Shown here in pieces: positions 10,479 to 20,345 of a stretch of 64,000 nucleotides of DNA (position 1 is the first letter of the stretch; every line of letters begins with the position of its first letter). Location of the stretch: positions 33,577,210-33,641,209 of the forward strand of contig OZ022340.1 in NCBI GenBank assembly GCA_963989245.1, written 5' to 3'. The notes below the pieces were generated by a model. That model was not told where the DNA came from. It did no database searches and saw only the letters and a list, made by a program, of their open reading frames with translations. Source of the DNA: Nansenia antarctica. Taxonomy: Eukaryota; Chordata; Actinopteri; Argentiniformes; Microstomatidae. A program made the translations under genes and the position numbers.

Positions 10479-10603
10479 GGAGCTTCTCTTCCCACCCTCA
10501 GCCATCACTGACACCCTCCTGTTCCTACATCATAAATGTTTTTGGGAACCACGCCAACTTGTTGGGATAGGTATGAAGTCAACTGCCACCAATGGGCAAT
10601 ACT

Positions 10604-10620
10604 GTGAAATTGTTGATAAA
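10604..10620. repeat. Target-site duplication of LINE#1, left copy (segment 3)
   Basis: GTGAAATTGTTGATAAA directly before the LINE 3' end; the matching copy lies at 19044-19060. LINE-free units have it once. Confidence 0.92.
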
Positions 10621-11480
10621 GGTGTTTTTTATTGGTTTTTATAAAAACGCAACACCGTGTATACAATCAATTAATCAAACAATCAGACATTTAAGACATT
10701 ACATTCAACAACAACCAACATTAAACTAACTAAAGTGCTCAGTGTTCAGTGTATTGTCCAGTGTAGTGTAATGTTCAGTGTTCAGTGTTCAGTGTCCAGG
10801 TTCCAGTGTCGGTAGGAGGCAGGGGTAAAAAACCTGTTCGCTGTGCATCCGGGAAAAAAATTCCCCTGCAGCCCTCTAGTTGTAGAGCGACTACTATCCA
10901 GTTTGCCCACCAGTGCAAAGCCGTGGCTCCCCCACCTCCCTCCCCCGAGGGACCCCACACACCCGACTCACCCGACCCGCCCCACCACCGGCGCATCCGG
11001 CCCAGCCCACCAGGCTCAGACTCCTGTAGCCCTTCACGAGGCTAGCCGGACCAGGCGCCCCAGCGGCGGAGCAGATCGAGCACGCAGGCCGACCAGAGGC
11101 CCCTGAGGAGAGGCCCAGAGAGCTCGGCGCATGGCAGGCAAGCAGAGGCGAAAAACCTGTACACAGCTTTTCCAGGGAAAAAGCTCCCTGGCTCTTCTCA
11201 GCTTGTTCCGGGCTGGGGGTTGGGGGTTGGCGGGTAGGGGACTGGGCCTGTAGCTGGGGGCCTGGAGTTGGGGGGGGGTGGCCCGGAACAGGGGGTTTGG
11301 GGTCGCTGAGTTGGAACCTGGGGTTGGTGCTGGGGTGACGTGGTGGTTCCCGCCGGTCTCTGCTCCTGGGTCTGGAAGCCTGGGTAGGTGTCAGAGCTGG
11401 ATATGACATGTGCCTGAAAAGATACAGGAGTGAGAGAAGGGAGGTGTGCATGGTTTGTGTAGTGTGCATTTTGGTGTCAG
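10621..11480 (-). mobile_element. LINE#1, 3' part (split by LINE#2, segment 3)
   Basis: 3'-terminal 860 bp of LINE#1 with its own 3' tip (minus ...CCAATAAAAAACACC). It ends at GGTGTCAG, where the 3' end of LINE#2 begins. It is non-coding 3'UTR sequence with G-rich tracts and short CAGTGTTCAGTGTTCAGTG repeats. Confidence 0.92.
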
Positions 11481-12665
11481 GTGTTTTTTATTGGTTTTTA
11501 TAAAAACACAACACCGTATATACAATCAATTAATCAAACAATCAGACATTTAAGACATTACATTCAACAACAACCAACATTAAACTAACTAAAGTGCTCA
11601 GTGTTCAGTGTATTGTCCAGTGTAGTGTAATGTTCAGTGTTCAGTGTTCAGTGTCCAGGTTCCAGTGTCGGTAGGAGGCAGGGGTAAAAAACCTGTTCGC
11701 TGTGCATCCGGGAAAAAAATTCCCCTGCAGCCCTCTAGTTGTAGAGCGACTACTATCCAGTTTGCCCACCAGTGCAAAGCCGTGGCTCCCCCACCTCCCT
11801 CCCCCGAGGGACCCCACACACCCGACTCACCCGACCCGCCCCACCACCGGCGCATCCGGCCCAGCCCACCAGGCTCAGACTCCTGTAGCCCTTCACGAGG
11901 CTAGCCGGACCAGGCGCCCCAGCGGCGGAGCAGATCGAGCACGCAGGCCGACCGGAGGCCCCTGAGGAGAGGCCCAGAGAGCTCGGCGCATGGCAGGCAA
12001 GCAGAGGCGAAAAACCTGTACACAGCTTATCCAGGGAAAAAGCTCCCTGGCTCTTCTCAGCTTGTTCCGGGCTGGGGGTTGGGGGTTGGCGGGTAGGGGA
12101 CTGGGCCTGTAGCTGGGGGCCTGGAGTTGGGGGGGGGGGGCCCGGAACAGGGGGTTTGGGGTCGCTGAGTTGGAACCTGGGGTTGGTGCTGGGGTGACGT
12201 GGTGGTTCCTGGGTCTGGAAGCCTGGGTAGGTGTCAGAGCTGGATATGACATGTGCCTGAAAAGATACAGGAGTGAGAGAAGGGAGGTGTGCATGGTTTG
12301 TGTAGTGTGCATTTTGGTGTCAGGCGGGTGATCAGTACTTCCCTGTGACCCAGTGGTGTTGGTCATCCTGGTGCTGGTGGTGCTGGCAGAGACGGCTGGT
12401 TCGGCTGTGGGTTGTGTGTGGTGATATTCTGGTGAGGGTAGGAAGTGGGTCAGTGCTGTGTACATGTGTAGGTGGTGGAAGGTGCAGTAAACTTCCCTGT
12501 TGGTGTTGTGCGCTGCTCCTCTCCTGGTCCTTGTGATGGTGATACTGCTGACCAGGGCTTGTGCTGGAACGGTGGTGAAGGTGATAGTGCAGGAACTGGT
12601 GGTGTAGTGAGGTAGGCCCGGGGTGGGGGGGGGTTGGGCGATGCGGCGCGGCATGGGGGGGGGAT

Positions 12666-15600
12666 TTAGAGGATGACGTCCTTCCATCTCTCCACCCCCC
12701 ACACCGCTCTTGCTTGATCCGGGTTATTTTTAAAGTCAACAATAGCATGGTCCCTGAGGCAGAGGGTGATTCTCCTCCTCAGGGTTGTCAGGTGGACGCT
12801 CTGTTTCTGATAGACCCTGATGTTCCTCGTCTCCCAGAGTACCTGCTTGACGGCGCTGATGATCCTCCACTGTTGTTGTAGTTGGGGGGTTGTGCACCCC
12901 CCGGGAGGACCATACAGGATGTTCTCGCTCGTCAAGCGGGGCAGGGTCAGCAGGCTGTTTAGGGAGACAGAGGGAACAAACAGGGCCCAGACCCGCCTGG
13001 CCACGGAGCACTCACAGAACAGGTGGTTAATGTGTTCTGTGTCCGTGCATCCGTGGGGGCATTTCTCAGTCGTTGCGATGTGCCGCCTATGCAAGAATTC
13101 CCTAGTGGGGAGACAACCATGAGCAGCCATCCAGGCAATGTCTTTTTGTTTATTGTTAGTACATTTATGATTAATGTTTTTCCATACCTGTTTGGAGTCC
13201 ACGGCTGTGCTGGCCTTGGGGTGAGTAATGGTTTCCTTCGACCTTATGAAGGTCATAATGTCTTTGTATTTCCATGAGGCCAGCCCAGCCGCGGACAATC
13301 CTGTCTTGAAGGCAAAGTCCCTCCATATCTTGTAGACTGGAGGGGGGTCCCAGCTGTAGGGCACAGTGTGATTTATTGATGCGGTCACCCTGAGTGTCCG
13401 GAGGATGGGTGTGGCATAGTATATTTCAAAGAACCTGGCTTTCCTATCTTTGTTGTTGATGTTGTTGATGAGGTTGGAGAGTCCCTGTGCCCTAATGATG
13501 TTTAGGATGTCTGGGACCCCTTTCCCCCCATTCTCCACTGTTTTGTACAGGGTGGTGCGTTTTAGTTTTTCCATCTGGCTCCCCCAGACAAAGGTAAACA
13601 TGATCCTTTCGATGGTTTTGGATACTGCTCTGTCTGGGGGAAACACCCTGCCCAGGTAAAGGAGAATGGGAAGAACAATAGCCTTCAGGACCAGGATCTT
13701 GCCTGTCATTGTGAGAGGCCGTGCACTCCACTCACAGATCTTCTTTTGGACCTGGCGGATGGTCTCCTTCCAGCTGCCGGAGGCTCCTCCATCTTTCTGG
13801 TAGGTGATCCCCAGCAGCTTAATGTTTTCCGTCTTTACAGGGAAGGAGGTTGCCAGGTTCTCCTGCCAGTGCTGCGACAGAAACAGCTCACACTTACCCC
13901 TATTGATCAGGGCGCCAGTGGCTGCACAGTAGTCCTCCACCACTTTCGTTGCTGTGGAAATGGAGCGACTATCTGTGCCGACGATGGTAATGTCGTCCAT
14001 GTACGCCACCACCTTGAGCCTCTCCCCCCGGGCCCCTGGTAGAGGGTAGCCCATGATGTTGGGGGAGCTCCTGATCTTCCGTAGGAACGGCTCCAGGTAG
14101 ATGACGTACAGTAGAGGGGCCAAGGGGCATCCCTGCCGTACTCCAGCTTTGATGGGGAAGGGGTCTGTCAACTGGTTGTTGATCCGAACTCTGCTCGTGA
14201 TGTTGTTGTAGCAGAGTTCGGTCCAGTTGAGCAGGTGCTGGGGGAAGTTCATGCCCCTCAGGACCCTCTGCAGGAAACCATGGCTAACCCTGTCAAAGGC
14301 CTTCTCCTGATCCAGGCTGAGAAGGCCTAAAGGGGACCTCCGCTCCTGGGAGTGCAGGATGAGGTCTCTCACCAGGAGCAGGTTGTCGTTGATGGACCTA
14401 CCGGGGACGCTACAGGTTTGGTCAGGGGCTATAACTGAGGGGAGGAGGGTTTGAAACCGTTGGGTGAGGGCTTTTGTCATAATTTTATAGTCCACTGGGA
14501 GGAGATTGATGGGGCGCCAGTTCCGGAGGTCCTTGAGGTCCCCTTTCTTGGGGATCAGTGTGACCGTACTCTGTCTCATTGACTCTCCAAGCCTCCCTTC
14601 CCTGTAGACGGCTTTGAAGACCTCCGCCAAGTCCTCCTTGAGGAGATCCCAGAGAGTCTTGTAGAACTCTGCTGGGATCCCATCCGGTCCAGGGGCCTTG
14701 TGTGTATTCAAGGAGTGCACGGCCCGGGTGAGCTCCTCCGTGGTCAGCTCTGGGTTCTCACTCTCACCACCCTCGGGGACCCGGTCCAGACCATCCAGGA
14801 AGGTGGCCATGAGAGTCTCGTCGGTTGTCTTGATGTTGTAGAGACTCTCGTAGAACTCTCTTGCCACCCCCGGGATGTTGCCTCTGTCTGACACGGTGTC
14901 CCCATTGGTGTCGTATAGGGACAGGATAGGCTTGTGTTTTGACCGTGCCTTGCGGAAGAAGTGGCGTGTGCATTTCTCCTCCTCCTCCAGGCCCTGGAGT
15001 TTTTCCCTGAACTGTTTCTTTTGTTGTTGCTCCCGGTAGAGGGTGGCAAGGTGTTGTTTGGTCTCAGCCAGTTCTCGGGCCACATCCAGACCACCCAGTT
15101 GTAGGAGACTTAGGCGTTGGAGGGCCGCGTTGTGGTGTTGAAACCTGGCCCTCTGTTCTGCCGCTTTCCTCCTTCCGACTGACCCGAAGTAGCCCTTTGT
15201 CCTGGCCTTAACCATCTCCCACCACTCTATCGGGGAGTCGAACAGTTCTTTTAGGGTCCTCCACTCCAGGTAGCGCCTGGAGAAGGAATGCACCACTGTT
15301 GGGTCCTGAAGGATCGATGTATTCATCCTCCAGGTACCCCTACCCGCTCTTGTTTGGCCATCCCATTCCAGGGACACTGTCAACATCCTGTGGTCCGAGA
15401 AGTGGGCCGCCTGGCTGGTCAGGGTTCCCATCCTCAGACCTGGCGAGAGCAAGAACATGTCTATCCTGGAGGAAGAATTCCCGGAGGAACTCACCCTTGT
15501 GTGTGTCGGCGGGGAGGTGCCACCGGCGTCTACCAGTTGGAAGTCGTCTATGATGGACTGAAGTTCTGTAGTGGATTGGTCTCTCCTGGGCCTGCTGCGG

Positions 15601-16052
15601 TCCTCATCCCGGAGGGCACAGTTGAAATCTCCCCCCACTAGGACTGGTGTGGGGATGAGGAGGAGAGACCGAAGTTTCTTGAAAAGGGAGACTCTCTTGG
15701 CCACGTTGGTTGGGCCGTACACATTGATGACCCTCAGCGGCGAACCCTGGATCTCTAGGTCCAGAACCAGGATTCGCCCGCTCTCTACAACCTCCCCCTT
15801 TTTGGTCTGCAGAAAAGGGTTGGCCACCAAAATGCCGACCCCATCAGCTCTATCAATGTTTGAGCCTGACCAGAGAGAGTCCCCCCGTGTCCATTCCTCC
15901 TCCAGGGTGGCGTCCATCTCCTTGAATGGGATGGCGCACTCCTGGAGGATATACATGTCTGACTGATGTTGGGTGATGTACTGGTAGACGACCTCCCGTT
16001 TGTCTGGTTGCCGGAGGCTTCTGGTGTTGAGAGATGAGATTGTTATCCTCAT
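12666..16052 (-). CDS. LINE#2 ORF2: endonuclease-reverse transcriptase, 1,128 aa
   Basis: Replication protein of the LINE: it nicks the target DNA and copies the element RNA there. Residues 1-230 are an APE-type endonuclease with SLNTRSL (7-13), QE (37-38), GDFN (141-144), RIDM (196-199) and SDH (219-221). The reverse transcriptase follows: APGPDGIPAEFYK (453-465), LIPKKGD (499-505), NWRPINLL (511-518), LDQEKAFDRVSH (580-591), GVRQGCPLAPLLY (637-649) and catalytic YMDD (684-687). A C-terminal knuckle C998-X3-C-X7-H-X4-C1015 is typical of L1/Tx1. Its ATG overlaps the ORF1 stop (ATGA), so translation may depend on termination-reinitiation. No frameshift or stop was seen; length is usual for the group. 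Confidence 0.94.
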   Translation of the reverse strand: MRITISSLNTRSLRQPDKREVVYQYITQHQSDMYILQECAIPFKEMDATLEEEWTRGDSLWSGSNIDRADGVGILVANPFLQTKKGEVVESGRILVLDLEIQGSPLRVINVYGPTNVAKRVSLFKKLRSLLLIPTPVLVGGDFNCALRDEDRSRPRRDQSTTELQSIIDDFQLVDAGGTSPPTHTRVSSSGNSSSRIDMFLLSPGLRMGTLTSQAAHFSDHRMLTVSLEWDGQTRAGRGTWRMNTSILQDPTVVHSFSRRYLEWRTLKELFDSPIEWWEMVKARTKGYFGSVGRRKAAEQRARFQHHNAALQRLSLLQLGGLDVARELAETKQHLATLYREQQQKKQFREKLQGLEEEEKCTRHFFRKARSKHKPILSLYDTNGDTVSDRGNIPGVAREFYESLYNIKTTDETLMATFLDGLDRVPEGGESENPELTTEELTRAVHSLNTHKAPGPDGIPAEFYKTLWDLLKEDLAEVFKAVYREGRLGESMRQSTVTLIPKKGDLKDLRNWRPINLLPVDYKIMTKALTQRFQTLLPSVIAPDQTCSVPGRSINDNLLLVRDLILHSQERRSPLGLLSLDQEKAFDRVSHGFLQRVLRGMNFPQHLLNWTELCYNNITSRVRINNQLTDPFPIKAGVRQGCPLAPLLYVIYLEPFLRKIRSSPNIMGYPLPGARGERLKVVAYMDDITIVGTDSRSISTATKVVEDYCAATGALINRGKCELFLSQHWQENLATSFPVKTENIKLLGITYQKDGGASGSWKETIRQVQKKICEWSARPLTMTGKILVLKAIVLPILLYLGRVFPPDRAVSKTIERIMFTFVWGSQMEKLKRTTLYKTVENGGKGVPDILNIIRAQGLSNLINNINNKDRKARFFEIYYATPILRTLRVTASINHTVPYSWDPPPVYKIWRDFAFKTGLSAAGLASWKYKDIMTFIRSKETITHPKASTAVDSKQVWKNINHKCTNNKQKDIAWMAAHGCLPTREFLHRRHIATTEKCPHGCTDTEHINHLFCECSVARRVWALFVPSVSLNSLLTLPRLTSENILYGPPGGCTTPQLQQQWRIISAVKQVLWETRNIRVYQKQSVHLTTLRRRITLCLRDHAIVDFKNNPDQARAVWGVERWKDVIL

Positions 16053-17623
16053 GGTTCTTGGATTTGGTTTGTTCCAATTTTTGCTAAGCTATTGCACATG
16101 AGGTTGAGGCCCTCCAATGGGTCGTTGGGGGCCAGATAGTGTGGTACCTCCCCTTGGCTGCTCATGGTGTGGGGGTTGTCTCCCCTCTGACTGCCTGGTG
16201 GCCCCCTCATCTGTGTTGTTGATGAGGTGATTTTCGGTGGCCCGTACGGTCCGGTGAGCATGGACTGGGGGTGGCTGGTGGGCTGTGCAGGGTGAGGAGC
16301 ATGTGATGACTGGAGAGAGGAAGAGGGTGGGGAGGAGGGTTTGGGGGGGGGAGCCGGCTTACCTGTATGGCGTTGGGGTTTGGGTTCTGGAGTAGTCTTT
16401 TTGTCTGGTTTTTTCCGGATTGCCTTTTTTTGTGGTCTTTTGCGTTTTGTTTGAGCCAAGCTCCAGTCATTTTCACTGTCTGATTGGGAGGGGAGGTGGA
16501 TCTGCGGTGTGCTGCTGGTGGCTATCTCAATAGAGGCCGGCTCCCCCTTCATGGTGTTTTTGCAGGGGGTGGAGGTGGCCATGGGGTTTAGGAGGGGGTG
16601 GGTGTTGAGGTTGTCTGTAGGGGGTGCTGGGACGGTTGGTTCCTCTCCTTCTCCTTCTCCGTCGCTCGAGCTCTGATCGTCCCCTCCATCGCTCGGGCGC
16701 CGGTCCTCCTCCGTCTCTCCCTTCTCTTCCTCCATGTTGGGTGTGGGTTGGGGTGTGGGTTGGGGTGGGGGTGGGGGTGGGGGTTGGGGTGGGGGTGGGG
16801 GTGTGGGTTGGGGTGGGGGTGGGGGTTGGGGTGGTGGTTGGTTGGATTTATAGCCCCGGGCTCGACTTGCATAAGAACTTGGGCAGTCACGGTAAAGATG
16901 CCCCTGTCCCCCGCACAGGTTGCAAGGTCTGGTCGTGGTGCACTCCGACGTCGGGTGGTCTTGGCGGCAGATTTTACATACCACGGCCTTGCAGGCCGCT
17001 GCCAGATGGCCCAATTGGCCGCAGTTCCTGCAGAGCTTCGGCATACCGTAGTAGTAGACGGAGCCCCTGTTGTTCCCCAGGTTGATGGTGCTGGGGATAT
17101 GTTGGACTCCGCCTATCCCCTCCGGGTCCGGACGGAGTTGCACCAGCCATTTCTTGGCCCCCGTCCACACTCCGTCTTCATCCAGGACCATCCGGGCCCC
17201 CGATTTAAGGGTGGCATGACGGTGTAGCCACACCTCAATATCATATTCCTGAATCACCTCATTGTGGAATTGAATTGTGACCACTTTTGATTCTAAATCC
17301 GTTAGTGGGTGGGCTGTAAAACGGTTAAGTGGGGGTTTGTGTTCATTAATCCTATGAAAGGTCCAGAATTCCTCTAACAGTTGGGGGGTTTTAAAGCTAA
17401 CTTCAAAACATTCATTCGGCCCAGGGGGCTTCACCAGGCAGTTTAGATCAGACGGCACAAAGCCCATACCTCTCTGTAGAACCGCCCTGCTGAATTCCAG
17501 GCGGGTCATCGTTGTTACTGGTCTGGCAGTCTTCTGTTGGGGGGCTCCATCCCTGGCAGCCTCCTCAGTTGGGTTGAGCGTCAACCTGACGGCGTTGTAG
17601 CGCCGCATCGCTCCGGGGTTCAT
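16049..17623 (-). CDS. LINE#2 ORF1: gag-like RNA-binding protein, 524 aa
   Basis: Probable nucleic-acid-binding partner of the LINE RNA. An N-terminal globular part of about 190 residues contains VVTIQFHNEVIQEYDIEVW. It is followed by three CCHC knuckles: C198-X2-C-X4-H-X4-C211, C216-X2-C-X3-H-X4-C228 and C234-X2-C-X4-H-X4-C247. A proline/glutamine tract spans about 263-296, then an acidic Ser-rich stretch and a long basic, proline-rich tail. Tx1-group ORF1 proteins characteristically carry such knuckles, unlike mammalian L1 ORF1. The start is the first ATG after the 5'UTR. The proline tract is encoded by a G/T-rich plus-strand repeat (16740-16850). Confidence 0.92.
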   Translation of the reverse strand: MNPGAMRRYNAVRLTLNPTEEAARDGAPQQKTARPVTTMTRLEFSRAVLQRGMGFVPSDLNCLVKPPGPNECFEVSFKTPQLLEEFWTFHRINEHKPPLNRFTAHPLTDLESKVVTIQFHNEVIQEYDIEVWLHRHATLKSGARMVLDEDGVWTGAKKWLVQLRPDPEGIGGVQHIPSTINLGNNRGSVYYYGMPKLCRNCGQLGHLAAACKAVVCKICRQDHPTSECTTTRPCNLCGGQGHLYRDCPSSYASRARGYKSNQPPPQPPPPPQPTPPPPPQPPPPPPPQPTPQPTPNMEEEKGETEEDRRPSDGGDDQSSSDGEGEGEEPTVPAPPTDNLNTHPLLNPMATSTPCKNTMKGEPASIEIATSSTPQIHLPSQSDSENDWSLAQTKRKRPQKKAIRKKPDKKTTPEPKPQRHTGKPAPPPKPSSPPSSSLQSSHAPHPAQPTSHPQSMLTGPYGPPKITSSTTQMRGPPGSQRGDNPHTMSSQGEVPHYLAPNDPLEGLNLMCNSLAKIGTNQIQEP

Positions 17624-17989
17624 CGTTGGAGTGGGGTGGGGGGGGTGGGGGATCAGGGAGGAAGGAGGGAGAGGAATAGGGTTAGGGGGAGGTTGTAGAT
17701 AATTTTTTGGGGGGGGGAATAGGGTACTTGCCGTTAGGTTAGGGGTGTTGTTCCTCTCAGGTCCTCACGGCAGATTTTGGACTCTGGCTTGGGTCTGGAA
17801 CTGGGTTCCCGTCTGGGGACAAAAGAGGGACACCTGAGAGCGAGTGGGGACACCAGGTGGCCAGAGACCTACGGTCTTCAAAGCACTCCCCTGTGTCCCT
17901 CTCGCTCCTAGCTTAGATGTTATAGTTGTCCTCCCTCCTGGTCTGGTTGGGGTCCACTGGCTCAGCTGGGTCGGCTGGTGGGTGTTGGG

Positions 17990-18600
17990 CCCTCTCTCAC
18001 CTCTGGCGTGCTTGGGGGAGTCGAGGTCTTCGGAAGCTCCTCTCGGGGTCCGGCCTTTCCGCTCTTTTGAGGGGGGCTGCCCAGGGGCCGAACTCGTGCT
18101 CCAGTGGCGGGCAGGCCACCTACTGAAAGAGTCTCGGTCTTTGGAAGCTCCTCTCGGGGTCCGGCCTGTCCGCTCTTTGGAGGGGGGCTGCCCAGGGGCC
18201 GAACTCGTGCTCCAGTGGCTCCAGTGGCGGGCAGGCCACCTACTGGTCACCTACTGGAAGAGTCGCGGTCTTTGGAAGCTCCTCTCGGGGTCCGGCCTTT
18301 CCGCTCTTTGGAGGGGGGCTGCCCAGGGGCCGAACTCGTGCTCCAGTGGCTCCAGTGGCGGGCAGGCCACCTACTGGTCACCTACTGGAAGAGTCGCGGT
18401 CTTTGGAAGCTCCTCTCGGGGTCCGGCCTTTCCGCTCTTTGGAGGGGGGCTGCCCAGCGGCCGAACTGCCCCAGTGGTGAAAAGGCCACCTACTGGAAGA
18501 GTCGCGGGTCTCCGGCAGCTCCTCTCGGATCCCGGCCTGTTCCGCTCAAAGAGGGGGGGTGGGTCGGGGGAGCCACCTCCCAGCAGCGGACAAGCCACCT
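17990..18600 (-). repeat. LINE#2 5'UTR monomer repeats
   Basis: About five tandem monomers of 110-130 bp share GGAAGCTCCTCTCGGGGTCC, starting near 18032, 18142, 18272 and 18401 with a diverged one near 18511. Length differences come from doubled CTCCAGTGG and CACCTACTGG blocks. Monomer arrays in LINE 5'UTRs, as in mouse L1, often act as promoters; that role is inferred here. Confidence 0.8.
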
Positions 18601-18685
18601 ACTGAGAAGACGTGCTCCCCGACCAAGAATAGAAAAAAAGGAGGGGCATAGAGCCTAGTGAGGAAAAAGGAAAAACCCTAGATTT

Positions 18686-18787
18686 CTCAAAAAAACACAA
18701 AAACCCACACCCCACCGGAGACTAGCTTTAATAGAAGTCTCTAGTAAGGGCGAAAGGCCTGTGCGTTTCTTGAAGAGAAACCAGAGT
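18686..18787 (-). other. U5 snRNA-like segment in LINE#2 head
   Basis: On the minus strand ACTCTGGTTTCTCTTCA (18771-18787) equals nt 3-19 of U5 snRNA as I remember it. Further on come CTTTCGCC and TTACTA.AGA.TTC, matching the U5 loop-I region (core 18734-18787). TTTTTTTGAG near 18686 resembles the U5 Sm site, but the stretch between is only weakly alike. It is a diverged copy rather than a functional U5 gene. Confidence 0.68.
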
Positions 18788-18791
18788 TTGC

Positions 18792-18817
18792 TCTTAGCCA
18801 AAAGGCCGAGAAGCGAT
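18792..18817 (-). other. U2 snRNA 5' end (nt 1-26) at the LINE#2 tip
   Basis: The minus strand from 18817 starts ATCGCTTCTCGGCC and continues through TTTTGGCTAAGA, identical to U2 nt 1-26, and stops matching there. It begins exactly at the U2 transcription start. A 4-nt linker (GCAA) separates it from the U5-like part. No U2 body, Sm site or promoter is present, so this is not a U2 gene. Confidence 0.87.
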
Positions 18818-18834
18818 GGAAGACAGAGGATGGA

Positions 18835-19028
18835 AGACAGAGGGAACAAACAGGGCCCAGACCCGCCTGGCCACGGGGCACTCACAGAACAGGTGGTTAA
18901 TGTGTTCTGTGTCCGTGCATCCGTGGGGGCATTTCTCAGTCGTTGCGATGTGCCGCCTATGCAAGAATTCCCTAGTGGGGAGACAACCATGAGCAGCCAT
19001 CCAGGCAATGTCTTTTTGTTTATTGTTA
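18835..19028 (-). mobile_element. LINE#1, 5' part (segment 3)
   Basis: Remaining 5' end of LINE#1 beyond the nested LINE#2, coding about 64 ORF2 residues (NKQKDIAW to LFVPSV). Between it and the U2 tip is 17 bp of filler (GGAAGACAGAGGATGGA) that partly repeats the neighbouring LINE#1 bases. Confidence 0.9.
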
Positions 19029-19043
19029 AGGTAAGGTGGTAAG

Positions 19044-19060
19044 GTGAAATTGTTGATAAA
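19044..19060. repeat. Target-site duplication of LINE#1, right copy (segment 3)
   Basis: GTGAAATTGTTGATAAA. Between the LINE#1 truncation (19028) and this copy are 15 extra bases (AGGTAAGGTGGTAAG) not found in empty units. Confidence 0.9.
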
Positions 19061-20180
19061 AGAGTAGTCCACAACATCAGGAACACATGCTACCTGAAGA
19101 ATAGGTTTCTCCACTCTCATATGGAGTAACTCTCCCATGTCACACTGTGATGGTGGTCATTGTAGTCTGTCTGGGATGGAGGATGTCAGTGTAGTCTCTT
19201 TCAGAAGGACAGTTTAGTCTCTCTGTGGTGGAGGGGAATCTTGGGGGAGTTGTTACACAACACATTCTTGTTTATTTATTTATTTGTATTTTACATAATT
19301 AGAGTTAGTAGATTTGTGACAGCCCCCCAGTGTGTCTGAATTGGAGTCCTAGTATACTGTACTTCCAAATGGTTTAGCATGGGGGGTCAGGTTCAGTACT
19401 AGATTTGGGCCGAGGTCCAATAGTGTCCTACCTACAAAAGGTTTTGTACATATAATAATTTTGTTCATATAATAATGTTGTACACATAATCATTTTGTTC
19501 CTATTTATAATAGTTCCTGCAATTTCCTGTAAATGTCTTTATCAATTAGTAATCCACAGTATGATTATGTATTTGTGTATGTTGTTTTTTAAATAATAAA
19601 ATGCTGAGACAATACTATGACATTCATTGTGTTCTTCATATTTCCAAGACATCTCAAGACATCTTAAGACATCTTCATATTTCTGTGTGAATAAATGTAA
19701 ATAAATGGCATTTAGGAAAAGACAAAGCACTCTCACACAAGTATACTTTTGATAAAATAAGCTGTATTTCCATGCAGGAAAATCAGTCCAATAACATGTG
19801 AATAAATGTAAATAAATGGCATTTAGGAAAAGACAAAGCACAAGTATACTTTTGATCAAATAAGCTGTATTTCCAAGCAGGAAAATCAGTCCAATAACAT
19901 CGCTAAGTCTGTTATTGTCATTGTTTGTACCAGTGATTAAGCCATAGGGCACTTAGTAACACATGGCTACTTGGTATGTAGGAGATCTCATCTGTCACTC
20001 ACGGTCAATGTCACCTCCCTTTTCTTCCTTGAACCTCCCACGTCAGGTGGTGCGACTGTCTATGGACTATTATCCAATCACGTCTTCAACAATTGCACTC
20101 CGATACGACGGACCCCCTTTAGTAATGACTTACGCCAAATTGGTGCAACCCAGGCCAGATCTTTACTTTGTACAATTTAT

Positions 20181-20345
20181 CAGGGGAGAGCGCGAACGCA
20201 GTCCCCCACTACCAGAAATTATGCAATCGAGATTTCTACATTTGAGAAATTCGATGGGGTCAGTACAGCCGAAAGTGCAATGGCTGAGCCTCGCCCATGG
20301 TGAACCACCTTCTTGATCATGGTGTCTCCCTTGCCAGGTAAGTAT
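20181..20345 (-). ncRNA. U1 spliceosomal snRNA, copy 4
   Basis: Complete gene, the same as copy 3 in the transcribed region. Its promoter has a private base change (GGGTCC to GGGGCC on the plus strand near 20397) in the possible PSE. Confidence 0.93.

Larger units (their letters stand above)
11481..18817 (-). mobile_element. LINE#2: full-length Tx1-like non-LTR retrotransposon
   Basis: Complete two-ORF LINE of about 7.3 kb, read on the minus strand: snRNA-like head (18686-18817), repeat-bearing 5'UTR, ORF1 (17623-16049), ORF2 (16052-12666) and a 3'UTR of about 1.2 kb ending CCAATAAAAAACAC. It moves by target-primed reverse transcription. Three CCHC knuckles in ORF1, an APE-type endonuclease and a C-terminal CCHC in ORF2 fit the Tx1/L1 group, several families of which (for example Keno, into U2 genes) are known to target multicopy RNA genes in fish. 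It lies inside LINE#1, and 640 bp of LINE#1 are missing at the site. Both ORFs are open, so it is young and possibly competent. Confidence 0.93.

Noticed and set aside
17844..18605. Plus-strand frames of 184-253 codons with internal repeats
   Set aside because: Antisense to the LINE 5'UTR monomers; the repeat periods explain both openness and repetition.
18792..18817. A U2 snRNA gene
   Set aside because: Only the first 26 nt are present, without Sm site, 3' stem-loops or promoter.
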